64,000 nt of DNA from CAVPDE01 sp963707125 (GCA_963707125.1 CAVPOU010000019.1:1-64000); one strand, 5' to 3'; positions 33,931 through 43,181 are shown, counted from the first letter of the stretch. The notes: generated by a model from the letters alone, not told the origin. Program-made: numbers and translations.

Positions 33931-35130
33931 CTAGATGGACCTTTTGTAGAATTGTCCATCCTTCATGACGACAACAATCTGTTCTTTCCGTTGAAGTACA
34001 GCGATGTCTTTGACCGGGTCTCCTTCAACAACGATGAGGTCTGCCAATTTTCCCGGCTCAATCGTGCCGAGCCGGCTGCCCAACCCCAAGGTCTCGGAAG
34101 CAACGCGTGTTGCAGAAACAATGGCCTCCATGGGGGAGAGTCCAATGCGGACCAGGAGTTCCAATTCTCTAAGGTTTTCTCCATGGCCGTTGAAGGGAGT
34201 GCCTGCATCCGCCCCAGAGGCAATCGTTACTCCCGCTTTGTAGGCTTTTTTTATGGAATCCACGTGAGCGTCTTTCACTTTTCGAGTTTTCTCGATGATA
34301 AAAGCGGGGATGCCGCTCTTTTCGCCCTTCTCCATGATGTTGAAGGGGGCTGAAAGGGTTGGTACCAAAGTCGCTTTTTTTTCCAGCAAGAGCCCGATGG
34401 CCTCGTCGTCTAGAAAAATTCCATGTTCAATGGTATCGAACCCGGCGCTTAAGGAGTTCTTGATGCCCTCATTTCCCTGGGCGTGGGCCGCAATCTTGCG
34501 GCCGGCTTTATGGGCTTCCTCCGCACCTGCCTTGAGCTCTTCGAGGGTGAATTGCGGGGATCCTGGTTCAACCCCCTGAGTGATCACGCCGCCTGTGGCC
34601 ATCATCTTAATCGCATCGGCCCCGGCCCTGATTTGTTCCCGCACGGCCTGTCGCACTCCGTCCGCCCCATCCGCCTGCCGGCTGAACTGCCAGCCCTGAC
34701 CGCCGGTGATGCAGACTGCCTGGTTGGTGCTGACGATCCGCGGTCCAATCACGATGCCTAGGTTGATGGCGTCTCTGAGGGAACCGGAGATGCCGTTGAC
34801 GGAGCCCAAATCTCGCACGGTCGTCACACCGGCGAGAAGGGAGAGATGCGCATGTCTGGCTGCCTTCAGGGTGATCATCGCTGCGGAATCCTTCTGGAGG
34901 GATTGCATGGGGTCGGCGCTCCCATCGATACAAAGGTGGACATGGCAGTCGATCATTCCCGGGAGGACGCACATCCCTTCAAGATCCATCACCTCATAAC
35001 CGTTCTTTTTTGCAGGACCAGGTCCCTTCCCCACCTCTGCAATTCGATTGTTTTCTATCGTGATAAAGCCGCGGGCCTGGACATTCCCGCGTCCATCGAT
35101 AATACATGCATCTCTTAAGATCACGGCCAT
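33931..35130 (-). CDS. Metal-dependent amidohydrolase (imidazolonepropionase/prolidase-like)
   Basis: 399 residues. MAVILRDACIIDGRGNVQARGFITIENNRIAEVG is the composite beta-sandwich start. VLPGMIDCHVHLCIDG supplies the HxH metal ligands near residue 66, KIAAHAQG and DTIEHGIFLDDEAI supply later His ligands, and IASGADAGTPFNGHGENLRELEL gives the catalytic Asp. This is the group of amidohydrolases that includes Xaa-Pro and Xaa-Arg dipeptidases. Second gene of the operon, 22 bases after the GntR regulator's stop. Likely hydrolyses an imported dipeptide or its cyclic amide. Confidence 0.88.
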   Translation of the reverse strand: MAVILRDACIIDGRGNVQARGFITIENNRIAEVGKGPGPAKKNGYEVMDLEGMCVLPGMIDCHVHLCIDGSADPMQSLQKDSAAMITLKAARHAHLSLLAGVTTVRDLGSVNGISGSLRDAINLGIVIGPRIVSTNQAVCITGGQGWQFSRQADGADGVRQAVREQIRAGADAIKMMATGGVITQGVEPGSPQFTLEELKAGAEEAHKAGRKIAAHAQGNEGIKNSLSAGFDTIEHGIFLDDEAIGLLLEKKATLVPTLSAPFNIMEKGEKSGIPAFIIEKTRKVKDAHVDSIKKAYKAGVTIASGADAGTPFNGHGENLRELELLVRIGLSPMEAIVSATRVASETLGLGSRLGTIEPGKLADLIVVEGDPVKDIAVLQRKEQIVVVMKDGQFYKRSI

Positions 35131-35151
35131 TGTTGTCTCCTCTCTCCCCCT

Positions 35152-35907
35152 TCACGGTGAACCGAGGTAACGGGCTCTTCGTCTCTTTCGACCGCTCTTC
35201 TTCCCTCGCTCAATGATCTTGGCCAGGGTCTTGAAGTGGTCGATCATCAAGTCCTGAGCCTTCTTTTTCTTTCCCTGAACCAAGTACCCGTAAATTTTCT
35301 TGCAGTGCTTTAGATCGTATTTCGCATCTTCTAGGGTCAAAGGAATCTTGGCGAGGATCTCTTCAAACACCTTGACCAAGGCTTCCATCACCATACTGAT
35401 CAACCGATTGTGGCAGGCCTCGCCGATCAAACGGTGAAATTCGACGGCCTTGGGGGTGCTTGCTTTGCCTCGCCGTACCCCCTTCTCGATCTCGTCGATG
35501 ACAGCCTTGATGGCTCTCAGGTCCTTATCCGTCCTTCGTTCAGCGGCCAAGGCGACCAGGGCGGGTTCGAGAGTCTGCCTGAAATCCACTAGCTCCTCAG
35601 GAGTGATCATTCCGATCCTGAAATAGTTGATGACCCACTCGCCCATCTTCTCAGTTCCGGGGCATGTGACAAAACTGCCTCCACGGGCACCCCTTCGTTT
35701 TTCAATGAGGCCATCCATCTCCAGGTTTCGTAAAGCCTCCCGAAGGGTGACTTTGCTGACCTTGAGCTGTCCGGCCAGTTGCTCCTCGGCAGGCAGCTTG
35801 ACCCCGCGCTTCAGTTGTCCATGCAGGATCATCCGCTTGAGTTCATCCCTGATTTGATCAGAGATTCTAAGTCGCGGGACGACGATTTTCTCAAAATTTC
35901 TCAGCAT
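35152..35907 (-). CDS. GntR-family transcriptional regulator (FadR subfamily)
   Basis: 251 residues. The winged HTH spans residues 15-80 (IRDELKRMILHGQLKRGVKLPAEEQLAGQLKVSKVTLREALRNLEMDGLIEKRRGARGGSFVT). The FCD effector domain follows with VDFRQTLEPALVALAAERRTDKDL, EFHRLIGEACHNRLISMVMEAL and the metal/ligand His pattern FHRLIGEACHN. The last 20 residues are strongly basic (RGKKSGRKRRRARYLG), which is unusual. Heads the peptide-uptake operon and has a perfect palindrome over its own start region, so autoregulation and control of the operon are likely. Confidence 0.9.
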   Translation of the reverse strand: MLRNFEKIVVPRLRISDQIRDELKRMILHGQLKRGVKLPAEEQLAGQLKVSKVTLREALRNLEMDGLIEKRRGARGGSFVTCPGTEKMGEWVINYFRIGMITPEELVDFRQTLEPALVALAAERRTDKDLRAIKAVIDEIEKGVRRGKASTPKAVEFHRLIGEACHNRLISMVMEALVKVFEEILAKIPLTLEDAKYDLKHCKKIYGYLVQGKKKKAQDLMIDHFKTLAKIIERGKKSGRKRRRARYLGSP

Positions 35908-35918
35908 CGGATGCCTAT

Positions 35919-35936
35919 AAAACTAAGGTTAGTTTT
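35919..35936 (-). promoter_or_regulatory. Perfect palindrome AAAACTAAGGTTAGTTTT, probable GntR operator
   Basis: 8-2-8 perfect inverted repeat, 12 bases before the regulator ATG and touching the -10 box. FadR-type GntR proteins bind such short palindromes with a central few bases. Position fits autorepression. Confidence 0.65.
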
Positions 35937-35964
35937 TTCTACTTTGTAGGACCGGTCTTGTCAA
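35936..35964 (-). promoter_or_regulatory. Sigma70-like promoter of the gntR-dpp operon
   Basis: Minus strand TTGACA (35964-35959), 17-base spacer, TAGAAA (35941-35936). The transcription start would fall inside the palindrome just downstream. Confidence 0.6.
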
Positions 35965-36125
35965 GTCCAAAAAACGGCAGATTCCCTGAAGTTTGCCCGA
36001 CAGGGTATGTAGAGGACATCCAGAAATCGACGATTTCTGGATGGAGCGCTCAACTCAGAAAACGGCCTAAGAGGACTTTCTTTTACGACGCTGCGCCCCG
36101 GGGCTCAGGGGGTGCGTCCACGGTC

Positions 36126-36618
36126 ATTTCGATTCTTCCATCTTGATCTCGATTCTCTCTACGGCCGCTGCATCCCGCTCGTAATAGAAGGATCCTACCA
36201 GGAACAACATCGCGGCGGCGAAGGTAAAAGGCGGAAGGAACATCAGCGCTGTCTCGATACCGAAGGCATCGGACAACTCACCGACAACGGGCGGGCCCAG
36301 AGCGCTGCCCAGAACATGCTGAGTGACGACATTGGTACTCAGGGAAACCGCCCTCAGCCCCGGGTGGACGACATCCTGAGTGACAGACACCGCGGGCGGC
36401 ACGAATGCCACTGCTGTCACCCCGCTCAGGGGCAATACCGCATACTGCAAAGGTCCATGGACAAGCGTGAAAGCCGCCAGCAGAATCAGCGTGGTGGATA
36501 ACGAGGATAGAAACGGAAAAAGCATCCGCGCGTTCTTTCGCGTCCTGAACCAGCGGTCAGCCAAGAACCCACCCAACGGCCCTCCCACGATGGCCAGGAG
36601 CATGATTGTGGCGGCCGG
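36126..36618 (-). pseudogene. MFS transporter 3'-end duplicate
   Basis: 493 bases almost identical to 15676-16169 (only a handful of substitutions seen), covering LADRWFRTRKNARMLFPFLS to the end. It starts abruptly next to the CoA-ligase gene end and has no start codon. A recent segmental duplication of the intact gene at 15672-16976. Confidence 0.92.
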
Positions 36619-36669
36619 TGGGGTCCGTGAAAGGGTGTGTCCTTTTGATCTTGCCGGGACACTGATCTC

Positions 36670-38214
36670 TTAAGGACGAGAAGGCTTGTCCGTGAAGAGT
36701 TTCTTCAATTCTTCCTTAAGCACCTTGCCCATGGTGTTTCGCGGCAGGGTCTCCACAAGAAGAACCTCTTTGGGGCATTTCCAGTTGTGAAGATGCTGCT
36801 TGCAGAATTGCCGGATGTCCTCGGGCTTGCCCTTGAATTCAGGTCTTGTCACCACGGCTGCGGCAACCCTTTCACCCCATTGATCATCAGGCAGCCCGAT
36901 CACGGAGGACTCCGCAACCCCTTCAAAGCGGTTGATCACGGATTCCACTTCCTTGGGTGAAATGTTTTCGCCCCCGGAGATGATAATGTGCTTGAGCCGA
37001 TCCATAAGGTAATAGTAGCCCTCGTCGTCCATTCTGCCAAGATCACCGGTTCTGAACCAGCCGCTCACAAAAGCCTTGGCCGTCTCTTCAGGCTTCTGCC
37101 AGTACCCCGGCGTGACCGCCGGTCCTTTGAGCCAGATCTCTCCGGTTTCTCCTGCCTTCACATCCTGAAAGGTGAGAGGGTGCACGATGCGAACTTCCAG
37201 CCCGGGCAAGGGCAGCCCAATGGAGCCGGGCTTTTTTTCGCCCCTCAAAGGGTTGGAAAAGTTCATTCCTGTCTCGGACATGCCCTCGCGCTCCACAGGC
37301 TCTTTGCCGAAAGCCTTCTTGATCCGCTCAAAGTCCTTGACCAACAAGGGTGCGGAGCCGGAGGTCCACAACCGGATATGGCCGAAGTCGAGGGTCTCAT
37401 CTCCCAGGAAGGCCAACATCCTGGAATACATAGAGGGCACGGCCATAAAGAGAGTGCACGCGAGGTTTTTCTTATCCAGCAAGACAGGGATCACGGTTTC
37501 AGGGGAAAAGGCATCCAACATCACCACATGAGCGCCGGCGATGAGCGAGGCGTGAAGAGCGAAGCACAGACCGTGAACGTGGAAAAGAGGGAGGGCCTGA
37601 CACAGGACATCCGAGGAGGTGATCTCCCATATTTGAGCCACGTTTCTTGCATCGTGGAGGAGATTCCCCTGGGTCAGGACAGCTCCTTTTGGTTTGCCCG
37701 TGGTGCCTGACGTGTAGATGATGAGCCCCGGATCCTCGGGCTGGATATCGATCGGAGAAGGAATCTCGGAGGGGTTCTTTTTGAAGAAGCCCAGATCCTG
37801 ATAAGGCCGCTGAGGATCAATGACCAGGGTTTTGAGTCCAGGGTCTATCTCCTTGACGAGGGGCTCCTGGGCCGGGCCGGACAAAACAAGCGTTGCCTTC
37901 ACATCCTCGATCAGATAGGCCATCTCTGATTTCTTAAATCCCGGGTTCAAAGGAACTGCCACAGCTCCCAACTTCTGAACGGCAAGATGGGCCACCACGA
38001 AAAAGAGAGATTTGTCGAGAAAGAAAACGACCCTGTCAGCTTTTCCGACACCCATTTCAAGGAAGGCGTTTGCCAGACGATTGGCGTTCCGATCCAGTTC
38101 CAGGTAGGAGATCTGCGTCTCCTCTCGACCTCTCCTGAGAAAAGTTATGGCGGTTTTCTTTCCCAGTCGCAAGAAGGTATCTTCAAAGCAATCCCTCAGA
38201 GTTTCACCGGTCAT
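36670..38214 (-). CDS. Class I AMP-forming acyl-CoA synthetase
   Basis: 514 residues from ATG 38214 (GGAGGAAT upstream). Adenylation motifs: LIIYTSGTTGKPKGAVLTQGNL (P-loop-like A3), GMSETGMNFSNPL (A5), GWFRTGDLGRMDDEGYYYLMDRLKHIIISGGENISPKEVES (A7-A8), and the catalytic Lys in PRNTMGKVLKEEL near the C-terminus. The pattern VREGMSETGM and the compact length are close to malonyl-CoA/medium-chain ligases. Activates a carboxylic acid to its CoA ester with ATP; the acid is not predictable. It follows no obvious partner gene; 3' end adjoins the MFS duplicate. Confidence 0.9.
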   Translation of the reverse strand: MTGETLRDCFEDTFLRLGKKTAITFLRRGREETQISYLELDRNANRLANAFLEMGVGKADRVVFFLDKSLFFVVAHLAVQKLGAVAVPLNPGFKKSEMAYLIEDVKATLVLSGPAQEPLVKEIDPGLKTLVIDPQRPYQDLGFFKKNPSEIPSPIDIQPEDPGLIIYTSGTTGKPKGAVLTQGNLLHDARNVAQIWEITSSDVLCQALPLFHVHGLCFALHASLIAGAHVVMLDAFSPETVIPVLLDKKNLACTLFMAVPSMYSRMLAFLGDETLDFGHIRLWTSGSAPLLVKDFERIKKAFGKEPVEREGMSETGMNFSNPLRGEKKPGSIGLPLPGLEVRIVHPLTFQDVKAGETGEIWLKGPAVTPGYWQKPEETAKAFVSGWFRTGDLGRMDDEGYYYLMDRLKHIIISGGENISPKEVESVINRFEGVAESSVIGLPDDQWGERVAAAVVTRPEFKGKPEDIRQFCKQHLHNWKCPKEVLLVETLPRNTMGKVLKEELKKLFTDKPSRP

Positions 38215-38305
38215 GGATTCCTCCGCCGGGTCTGAAAGATATCATTCCCCTCCCGATACAGACCCCTTTCAGAGGCCATCAGGAGGGAAATGAACGTTCC
38301 CTCTT

Positions 38306-39289
38306 TTATTTCAGCAGGTCTTTCAGCACATCCGGGCGATTGGTGGTGATCGCATCCACCTTCATGTCGATCATTTGCTTAAGGTCTTCCGGCCTGTCCG
38401 GCGTCCACACCGATACTTTTAACCCCAGCTGCCTGGCTTCCGCCAGAGACTCCGGAGTCAGGTTCTTGAAAAAGGGGGACCAGATACGTCCGCCGGCAGC
38501 CTTCACCGCCCGGGGCGCCGATCCATTGAAGTCGTCAATGTCGAGCCCGGCCATCCAGGGCGAGGGGCCAGGCTGGTTCGGTTTGAGGGTGTTCGATCCC
38601 GGCGTGGAGACGGTAAGGTAAACGGTTGCCAGCTCCGGGGCGATCTTCTGGATATGCACCAAATTGCGCCAGTCAAAGGAAAGGGTCCAGGTGCGCTCGG
38701 CGATTCCCTCCTCTTTGAGCATTTTCACCACCTGGTCAGAGACGACTTCGGGCGGCGGGGTCAGGGCCGGCTCATCCGGCGAGGTCTTGATCTCCACGAA
38801 AAGCCGGGTGGAGGGCTTGCACGATTTTTTGAAAAGCTGAATGACCTCCTTGAAAGTGGGGATCCGCTCACCGTCCACCGGGGCTTGCTCGGGATAGCGC
38901 CCGGCATAAGAGGTTTTCGGCTGCAGGCGGCCCACGTCGTAGGTCTTGAGCTGGGCCACGGTGAGATCCCGTATGGCCGGCGGCGATCCGGCTGCGATCC
39001 AGGCTCCGTCCGCTGCGCGGGCGATTTCGGGTTTCAGCTTGAAATCGTGATGCACGATCAGCTCTCCATCGGACGAAACCAAGACGTCGAGCTCGATCCC
39101 ATCAACGCCGAGCTCGCAGGCCCTGGCAAAGGCGGCCAGGGTATTCTCCGGCGCCAGACCCGCAGCCCCTCGGTGGCCAATGATCAAGGGCTTCACATCC
39201 GCTCCTTTCGCAGCAGGGGTCTGTGACGGTGAGGAGGTGGGACTACCCACAATCAGACACAAGCCGGCCATTGCCATCTTCCATTTCAT
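38306..39289 (-). CDS. Glycerophosphodiester phosphodiesterase, exported
   Basis: 327 residues. Signal peptide MKWKMAMAGLCLIVGSPTSSPSQTPA. The GDPD motifs are IIGHRGAAGLAPENTLAAFARACELGVDGIELDV (H, E, D metal ligands) and LIVHHDFKL (catalytic His), then RLFVEIKTS near the middle. Periplasmic or secreted; releases sn-glycerol-3-phosphate from glycerophosphodiesters. Single gene, 17 bases after a spacer to the PIN module. No transporter for the product seen nearby. Confidence 0.9.
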   Translation of the reverse strand: MKWKMAMAGLCLIVGSPTSSPSQTPAAKGADVKPLIIGHRGAAGLAPENTLAAFARACELGVDGIELDVLVSSDGELIVHHDFKLKPEIARAADGAWIAAGSPPAIRDLTVAQLKTYDVGRLQPKTSYAGRYPEQAPVDGERIPTFKEVIQLFKKSCKPSTRLFVEIKTSPDEPALTPPPEVVSDQVVKMLKEEGIAERTWTLSFDWRNLVHIQKIAPELATVYLTVSTPGSNTLKPNQPGPSPWMAGLDIDDFNGSAPRAVKAAGGRIWSPFFKNLTPESLAEARQLGLKVSVWTPDRPEDLKQMIDMKVDAITTNRPDVLKDLLK

Positions 39290-39342
39290 TGAAAAGCTCT
39301 CAAGAAATCACGGGTCAGTCTGCGAACCATCAGGGCGAACAA

Positions 39343-39774
39343 TCAGGTTGTTGCGACAAAGCCGGCCGGCGTCAGCGTCTGAACAATCTTGGCTCCCCGC
39401 GCAAGCTGCTCCCTGTCCAGAGTCACCAGCTCGGCTGCAAAGAGCGATGCCGTCGCTACGTACACGGCATCTGCACCTCGCAACTTGTGCTGCGCCCCGA
39501 AAGCCGCGGCTTGCCTCGCGAGCCCCTCATCCAATGTGACGAGGACCGTGTTGGGTAATTGGCCGATGGACAGGCCATACTGCTGCGCAACGTCCTTGTC
39601 GCTACCGGTTCGGCTGAGTGCAGCGGCAGTCTCGACCAAAACTAGGGTCGGCAGGAACAACCGTGGCCGTGAACGGCGCACCCATCCAAGAAAGTCTGTG
39701 CTTTCTTGGAACCCTGCTTCCGATGGTCGCGCTGCGCTGACGAACACGCTCGAATCCACGGTGATCAATCGCAT
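39343..39774 (-). CDS. PIN-domain toxin (VapC-like)
   Basis: 143 residues. MRLITVDSSVFVSAA gives the first Asp (D7), LVLVETAAALSR the Glu, LRGADAVYVATASLF the third acid and LVTLDREQL the fourth, the acidic quartet of PIN ribonucleases. Preceded by the antitoxin gene with 1 base between. Expected to cleave tRNA or rRNA when the antitoxin is degraded. Confidence 0.85.
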   Translation of the reverse strand: MRLITVDSSVFVSAARPSEAGFQESTDFLGWVRRSRPRLFLPTLVLVETAAALSRTGSDKDVAQQYGLSIGQLPNTVLVTLDEGLARQAAAFGAQHKLRGADAVYVATASLFAAELVTLDREQLARGAKIVQTLTPAGFVATT

Positions 39775-39775
39775 C

Positions 39776-40105
39776 TCAGCGCCTCATCCGATCCAGTTCT
39801 TCAACGGCTGACTGCACCTTGCGCCCCTGGGCATTTCGGGCCAGCTGATCCGCAAGGGTTTGCCACGCCTCCCAGGCGCTATCCGCCGGGGACGGCGAAA
39901 GGAGCCGTTCACCGGCATCCACGGGCACGATCAGTGCCTCAACTTCGCCGCGCTTCGTTACCGCGTAGCTGGTCCGGCGATCTTTCACATCTTCAATAAT
40001 GGCTGAGGCGCGTGCCTTGAGTTCACGGATGCCGATTGTCGGTCTGCCCTCTACCTTCTTGCCTCGGCGGCTTCTCTTGGCTCGGGACGCGACGGAATTG
40101 CGCAT
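39776..40105 (-). CDS. Phd/VapB-type antitoxin
   Basis: 109 residues from ATG 40105 (GAGGTG 7 bases upstream; an in-frame GTG is at 40114). The basic N-terminus RAKRSRRGKKVEGR is followed by IGIRELKARASAIIEDVKDRRTSYAVTKRGEVEALIVPV, the Phd/YefM DNA-binding fold. The C-terminal helix (WQTLADQLARNAQGRKVQSAVEELDRMRR) would bind the PIN toxin. Own promoter at 40137-40165. Confidence 0.82.
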   Translation of the reverse strand: MRNSVASRAKRSRRGKKVEGRPTIGIRELKARASAIIEDVKDRRTSYAVTKRGEVEALIVPVDAGERLLSPSPADSAWEAWQTLADQLARNAQGRKVQSAVEELDRMRR

Positions 40106-40136
40106 TGTAGTCACCTCTATTATGTTTCGTGGCTAC

Positions 40137-40165
40137 ATACTAGACTGTAGGACGGAGCTTGTCAA
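40137..40165 (-). promoter_or_regulatory. Sigma70-like promoter of the PIN module
   Basis: Minus strand TTGACA (40165-40160), 17-base spacer, TAGTAT (40142-40137). The bases around it (GGAC..GCTTGTCAAGTCC) resemble those upstream of the GntR promoter at 35950-35968. Confidence 0.6.
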
Positions 40166-40234
40166 GTCCGAGATTGAAGGGTGTGATTTGAGGGGAAACA
40201 GTATACAGCAGAAATGTCAGGTATGAGCTGAAAG

Positions 40235-40530
40235 GTATTTGGCTTCAAGGGGATGGCTGTTTCTCTGATCCGATTTGTCCAGAAACTCGATCCCGTTCAC
40301 CGTCAGGGTGATAGCGGTGAAATCCTGTTCCACCTTTCCTTTCAGAAGGTAGGGCCGCCTCTCGTTCAGGATGTGGCAGAACCGGTCGTACACTTTCGGA
40401 ACCAAAACCGTCTCATAGATGCCTGTGGTGTCCTAGAAGGAGACAAACTTCATGGGATCGCCGTCCTTTGTTTGAACCGTCTTGCCGGTGACCAGCCATC
40501 CGATGGTGGTGACATGCTCACCGAGGTGTT
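40235..40530 (-). pseudogene. dnaE 3'-end fragment, copy 4
   Basis: Carries the KVYDRFCHILNERRPYLLKGKVEQDFTAITLTVNGIEFLDKSD part and upstream bases matching TTIGWLVTGKTVQTKDGDPMKFVS, broken by a stop at about 40434. It ends near 40528. Immediately upstream of the PIN-module promoter. Non-functional. Confidence 0.78.
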
Positions 40531-40687
40531 TGAAGGATCGGGAAATCTGGTTTCCTCGATCCTTTTCTTTTCCCTACACCATCCGTTTGTCCAAATGCGC
40601 GCCCTGGCGGGGTTTGCGGGACGCGGCCCCGGTCAATAGGCAAGCCCGCATTCACCCCTGGATCTTGCTGCCCAACCTCAACCGCGT

Positions 40688-41758
40688 CTACTTCACCGCT
40701 GCGGGAAGAAACTTGAAAGGTTCTGCAGGCTGGAACTTTTCAGCAGCATTGCCGGCAAAGATGGTGCCGCCGGTCAGCGTGAGCTTCTTCGTCGGCTTGC
40801 CCGCGGCGAAATCCAGGTCGGCCAGGTTCACCCAGAACACGTTCGGGCTGCGAGCGGATTCAAAGAAATAGCGCTTGTACTTGTGATCGGCCACCGTGCG
40901 CCAGATCGTCGATGAGATGTTGGGCTGTCCGGGCGTGCTGATCCCCAAAGGCACCGACACATTTCGAATCACCGAAAAGGCGCTGGCGACAGCTTCAGCG
41001 TTATCGGACGTCTTCGGAATCGCCTTGATGTAGAACGAGGCTCGGACGAACCGATCGGCCGACCGATTTGTACCCGGCAGCATCACCGTCCCGCCGATCT
41101 CCTTCCAGTAGGCATTGAGGGCAAGCTGTTGTTCAAACGGAGGCGAGTTCGTCATCACTTGATATTCTCGGCTATGGTGAATAACCAGCCGTCCGTCAAG
41201 GTATTGGAAGATAGCTGAGTCGCCTGTGGCATCGGAAATTGACAGGTGCAGCTGTCCAGGCTGTCCATCCGGTGTCATTACCGGAATGACATAAAACGGT
41301 TCTCGACGCAAAGCCTCCACCGCCTCTGCGACCGTGGCAAAGTTGTCCAGCACATATTGCGCCCATGCAGATATGGACATGGGTTTGCGCTTGTCATTGT
41401 CGGCAGGCTTGACATACTCGGATTCAACCAGATAGAGCATGTTGGCGACCAGGCCCTTCTCGTTCATGCCATCCGCTGAACCAACATCCCATCCGGACGC
41501 CACCAGACTGCCATATTTCGAAGTCCAGCGAATGGAGTTCGGTCCAGCGGCGCCGTCGCGGTTCAGGCCGCGCGGGAAAGCCCAAAGGTTGGTTTTAGTG
41601 TCTCCTTTCCAGTCCATACTGCGTACGGTAATGATCGTATCTTCCGGGCCGAGATAGACAGCCCGGGTACAGGCATCCGTCTCTTGCACGGGCATCCCTC
41701 CAACGACCAGGGCAGCCAGCATGCCGCATAGCGCACATTGAATCGTGATTTTCTTCAT
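40688..41758 (-). CDS. Choloylglycine hydrolase/penicillin V acylase-family Ntn hydrolase
   Basis: 356 residues from ATG 41758 (AAAGGAG upstream; the in-frame start at 41812 has none). Signal peptide MKKITIQCALCGMLAALVVGGMPVQETDA, then Cys30 in DACTRAVYLGPEDTIITVRSMDW. That is the N-terminal nucleophile that becomes residue 1 after cleavage, with the family Arg and Asp (R..MDW). NMLYLVESEY and YQVMTNSPPFEQQL correspond to the conserved Asn/Asp regions. Periplasmic amidase of linear amides: bile-salt-like substrates are unlikely in this organism; N-acyl homoserine lactones or penicillin-like amides are family possibilities. Confidence 0.88.
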   Translation of the reverse strand: MKKITIQCALCGMLAALVVGGMPVQETDACTRAVYLGPEDTIITVRSMDWKGDTKTNLWAFPRGLNRDGAAGPNSIRWTSKYGSLVASGWDVGSADGMNEKGLVANMLYLVESEYVKPADNDKRKPMSISAWAQYVLDNFATVAEAVEALRREPFYVIPVMTPDGQPGQLHLSISDATGDSAIFQYLDGRLVIHHSREYQVMTNSPPFEQQLALNAYWKEIGGTVMLPGTNRSADRFVRASFYIKAIPKTSDNAEAVASAFSVIRNVSVPLGISTPGQPNISSTIWRTVADHKYKRYFFESARSPNVFWVNLADLDFAAGKPTKKLTLTGGTIFAGNAAEKFQPAEPFKFLPAAVK

Positions 41759-42389
41759 CGCGTTTTCTCCTTTCAGGTGCTCTGTAACGAGCGCGTCGGA
41801 TGAGCCAATCAACGCTTGAATTTCTGAACTTCGGCCATTGGGTGTACCCTACAGAGGTGTCCGTTAGCACTATGCCAGGTCAACCTGCCACCCAGATTGT
41901 GAGGGCCAACAGTAAACTGCCGACTGCGGACCATGTCGGTCGAGGTGAGGTGATAAGAGCTTGCTTCAGATGGGTGGGAGTATAAGGGAATTTGGCCTTG
42001 TGTGTAAAGGGCACACTTGGCACATCATGTTGAGGGCCGGAGAATTCACGTGTGCGAGGGCGTTCCGGGCTGGCACAGTCCGCTGAGGTGCTTTTCGAGC
42101 GCGGCTTCATAGATCCGCTTCATGTTGAAGAGACTAACCGGTCCGGGCAGCTTCGTCAAAAACCAATTTTTTATATATCGTAAATTGGTCTTGACTGGTT
42201 TACGACAATACTTAAATCAGTCCGGCCTGCACCGAGACAGTGCTGAGTCTGAAGGATCTACTGCCGCGGCTTAACCCACCGGGCGGGACTGAACGGGTGA
42301 TTCCCACCTTTGGCGATTTTCAAATCGCGGCCCCGCTGGACCACTCCCCTTTGGTAAGAATGTGTGCCGCCGGCTTCTACGCTCGCCGT
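41759..42389. other. Intergenic region with repeats and one inverted repeat
   Basis: 41940-42080 is a copy of the GTGATAAGAGCTTGC-type repeat. ACCAATTT (42162-42169) and AAATTGGT (42182-42189) form an inverted repeat that could be an operator, with an AT-rich core TTTATATATCG. On the minus strand near 42095-42175 a short frame reads KLPGPVSLFNMKRIYEAALEKHL, perhaps the start of a lost gene. No gene supported. Confidence 0.45.
41940..42080. repeat. Dispersed ~135-base repeat, copy at 42 kb
   Basis: Nearly the same sequence and orientation as 21105-21240 (GAGGTGATAAGAGCTTGCTT ... GCGTTCCGGGCTGG). Confidence 0.75.
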
Positions 42390-43169
42390 TCAGGGCAGCA
42401 GCCCTGCATTCCGGAGAGCCGTGCGCGCCGCATCGGCGCCCAACGCTTCGACCAAGGGTTTCAGCTGCTCGGCTACCTCCGGGCTGAGGCGCCGGATATC
42501 GCCTTCCCAAGGAAAGCCCTGCAGAGTCACGTTGCTGCAGGGAGATTCTCCGAATCCTGCCAGGGCCGCCGGCTTGGCCTGGAATACCGCCACGATGATG
42601 TTGGCGAAAGGCGATGCTATGTTCTGCCCGAACGGCATCCGCTCGGAAAGGCGGGAGAGCAACCGCTGCCAGGTGAAAAGCCCATAGCCGCGGGTGACCA
42701 CCTCCGTATCGCCGATCGAAAAGCAGCCCTCGTGAGGCCGCTCGTTGGAATTGAAACTGCTGACCGTGATGACTGCATCCAGCTGCTTCGCGGCGGCGGC
42801 GGCCTCGATGAAATCGCGAAGCTCACCGGCCATCCGCCGGTTGACCGATCGTAGGATGGCGCGCGCCATCGCCTGCTTCCAGTCGGCCGCCGCATCGGCA
42901 GCAAGTGGGATAAGCGTATAGCTGCCCTGGGATCTCAGGTCGGCCTCGATTTGCCGGCCGATGAAGCCCGGAATGTCCCAGCCGAGGTCGATGGAGTTCG
43001 TGAACCCGTCGAAGCGCAGCGACCCGATGTGGATGTGCGTGATCTCAGGTTCCAGCACGTTCAGGACGCCGATCCGCGACCCCTGCGGGAGCTTCAGGGA
43101 AACCGGAGCGCTCGCGCATCCCAGCGCACCCGCCATCATTACCATCAATGCCGCACGAAGAAAGCGCAT
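42390..43169 (-). CDS. Hypothetical lipoprotein
   Basis: 259 residues. Signal peptide with lipobox MRFLRAALMVMMAGALGCAS (Cys18), so a lipid-anchored envelope protein. The mature part RIGVLNVLEPEITHIHIGSLRFDGFTNSIDLGWDIPGFIGRQIEADL and LDAVITVSSFNSNERPHEGC has no family I recognise; an LPS-assembly or curli-type GNA1162-like fold is possible only by length and start. Separated from the choloylglycine-hydrolase gene by 631 bases of repeats. Confidence 0.65.
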   Translation of the reverse strand: MRFLRAALMVMMAGALGCASAPVSLKLPQGSRIGVLNVLEPEITHIHIGSLRFDGFTNSIDLGWDIPGFIGRQIEADLRSQGSYTLIPLAADAAADWKQAMARAILRSVNRRMAGELRDFIEAAAAAKQLDAVITVSSFNSNERPHEGCFSIGDTEVVTRGYGLFTWQRLLSRLSERMPFGQNIASPFANIIVAVFQAKPAALAGFGESPCSNVTLQGFPWEGDIRRLSPEVAEQLKPLVEALGADAARTALRNAGLLP

Positions 43170-43181
43170 GTGTCTTCTCGG

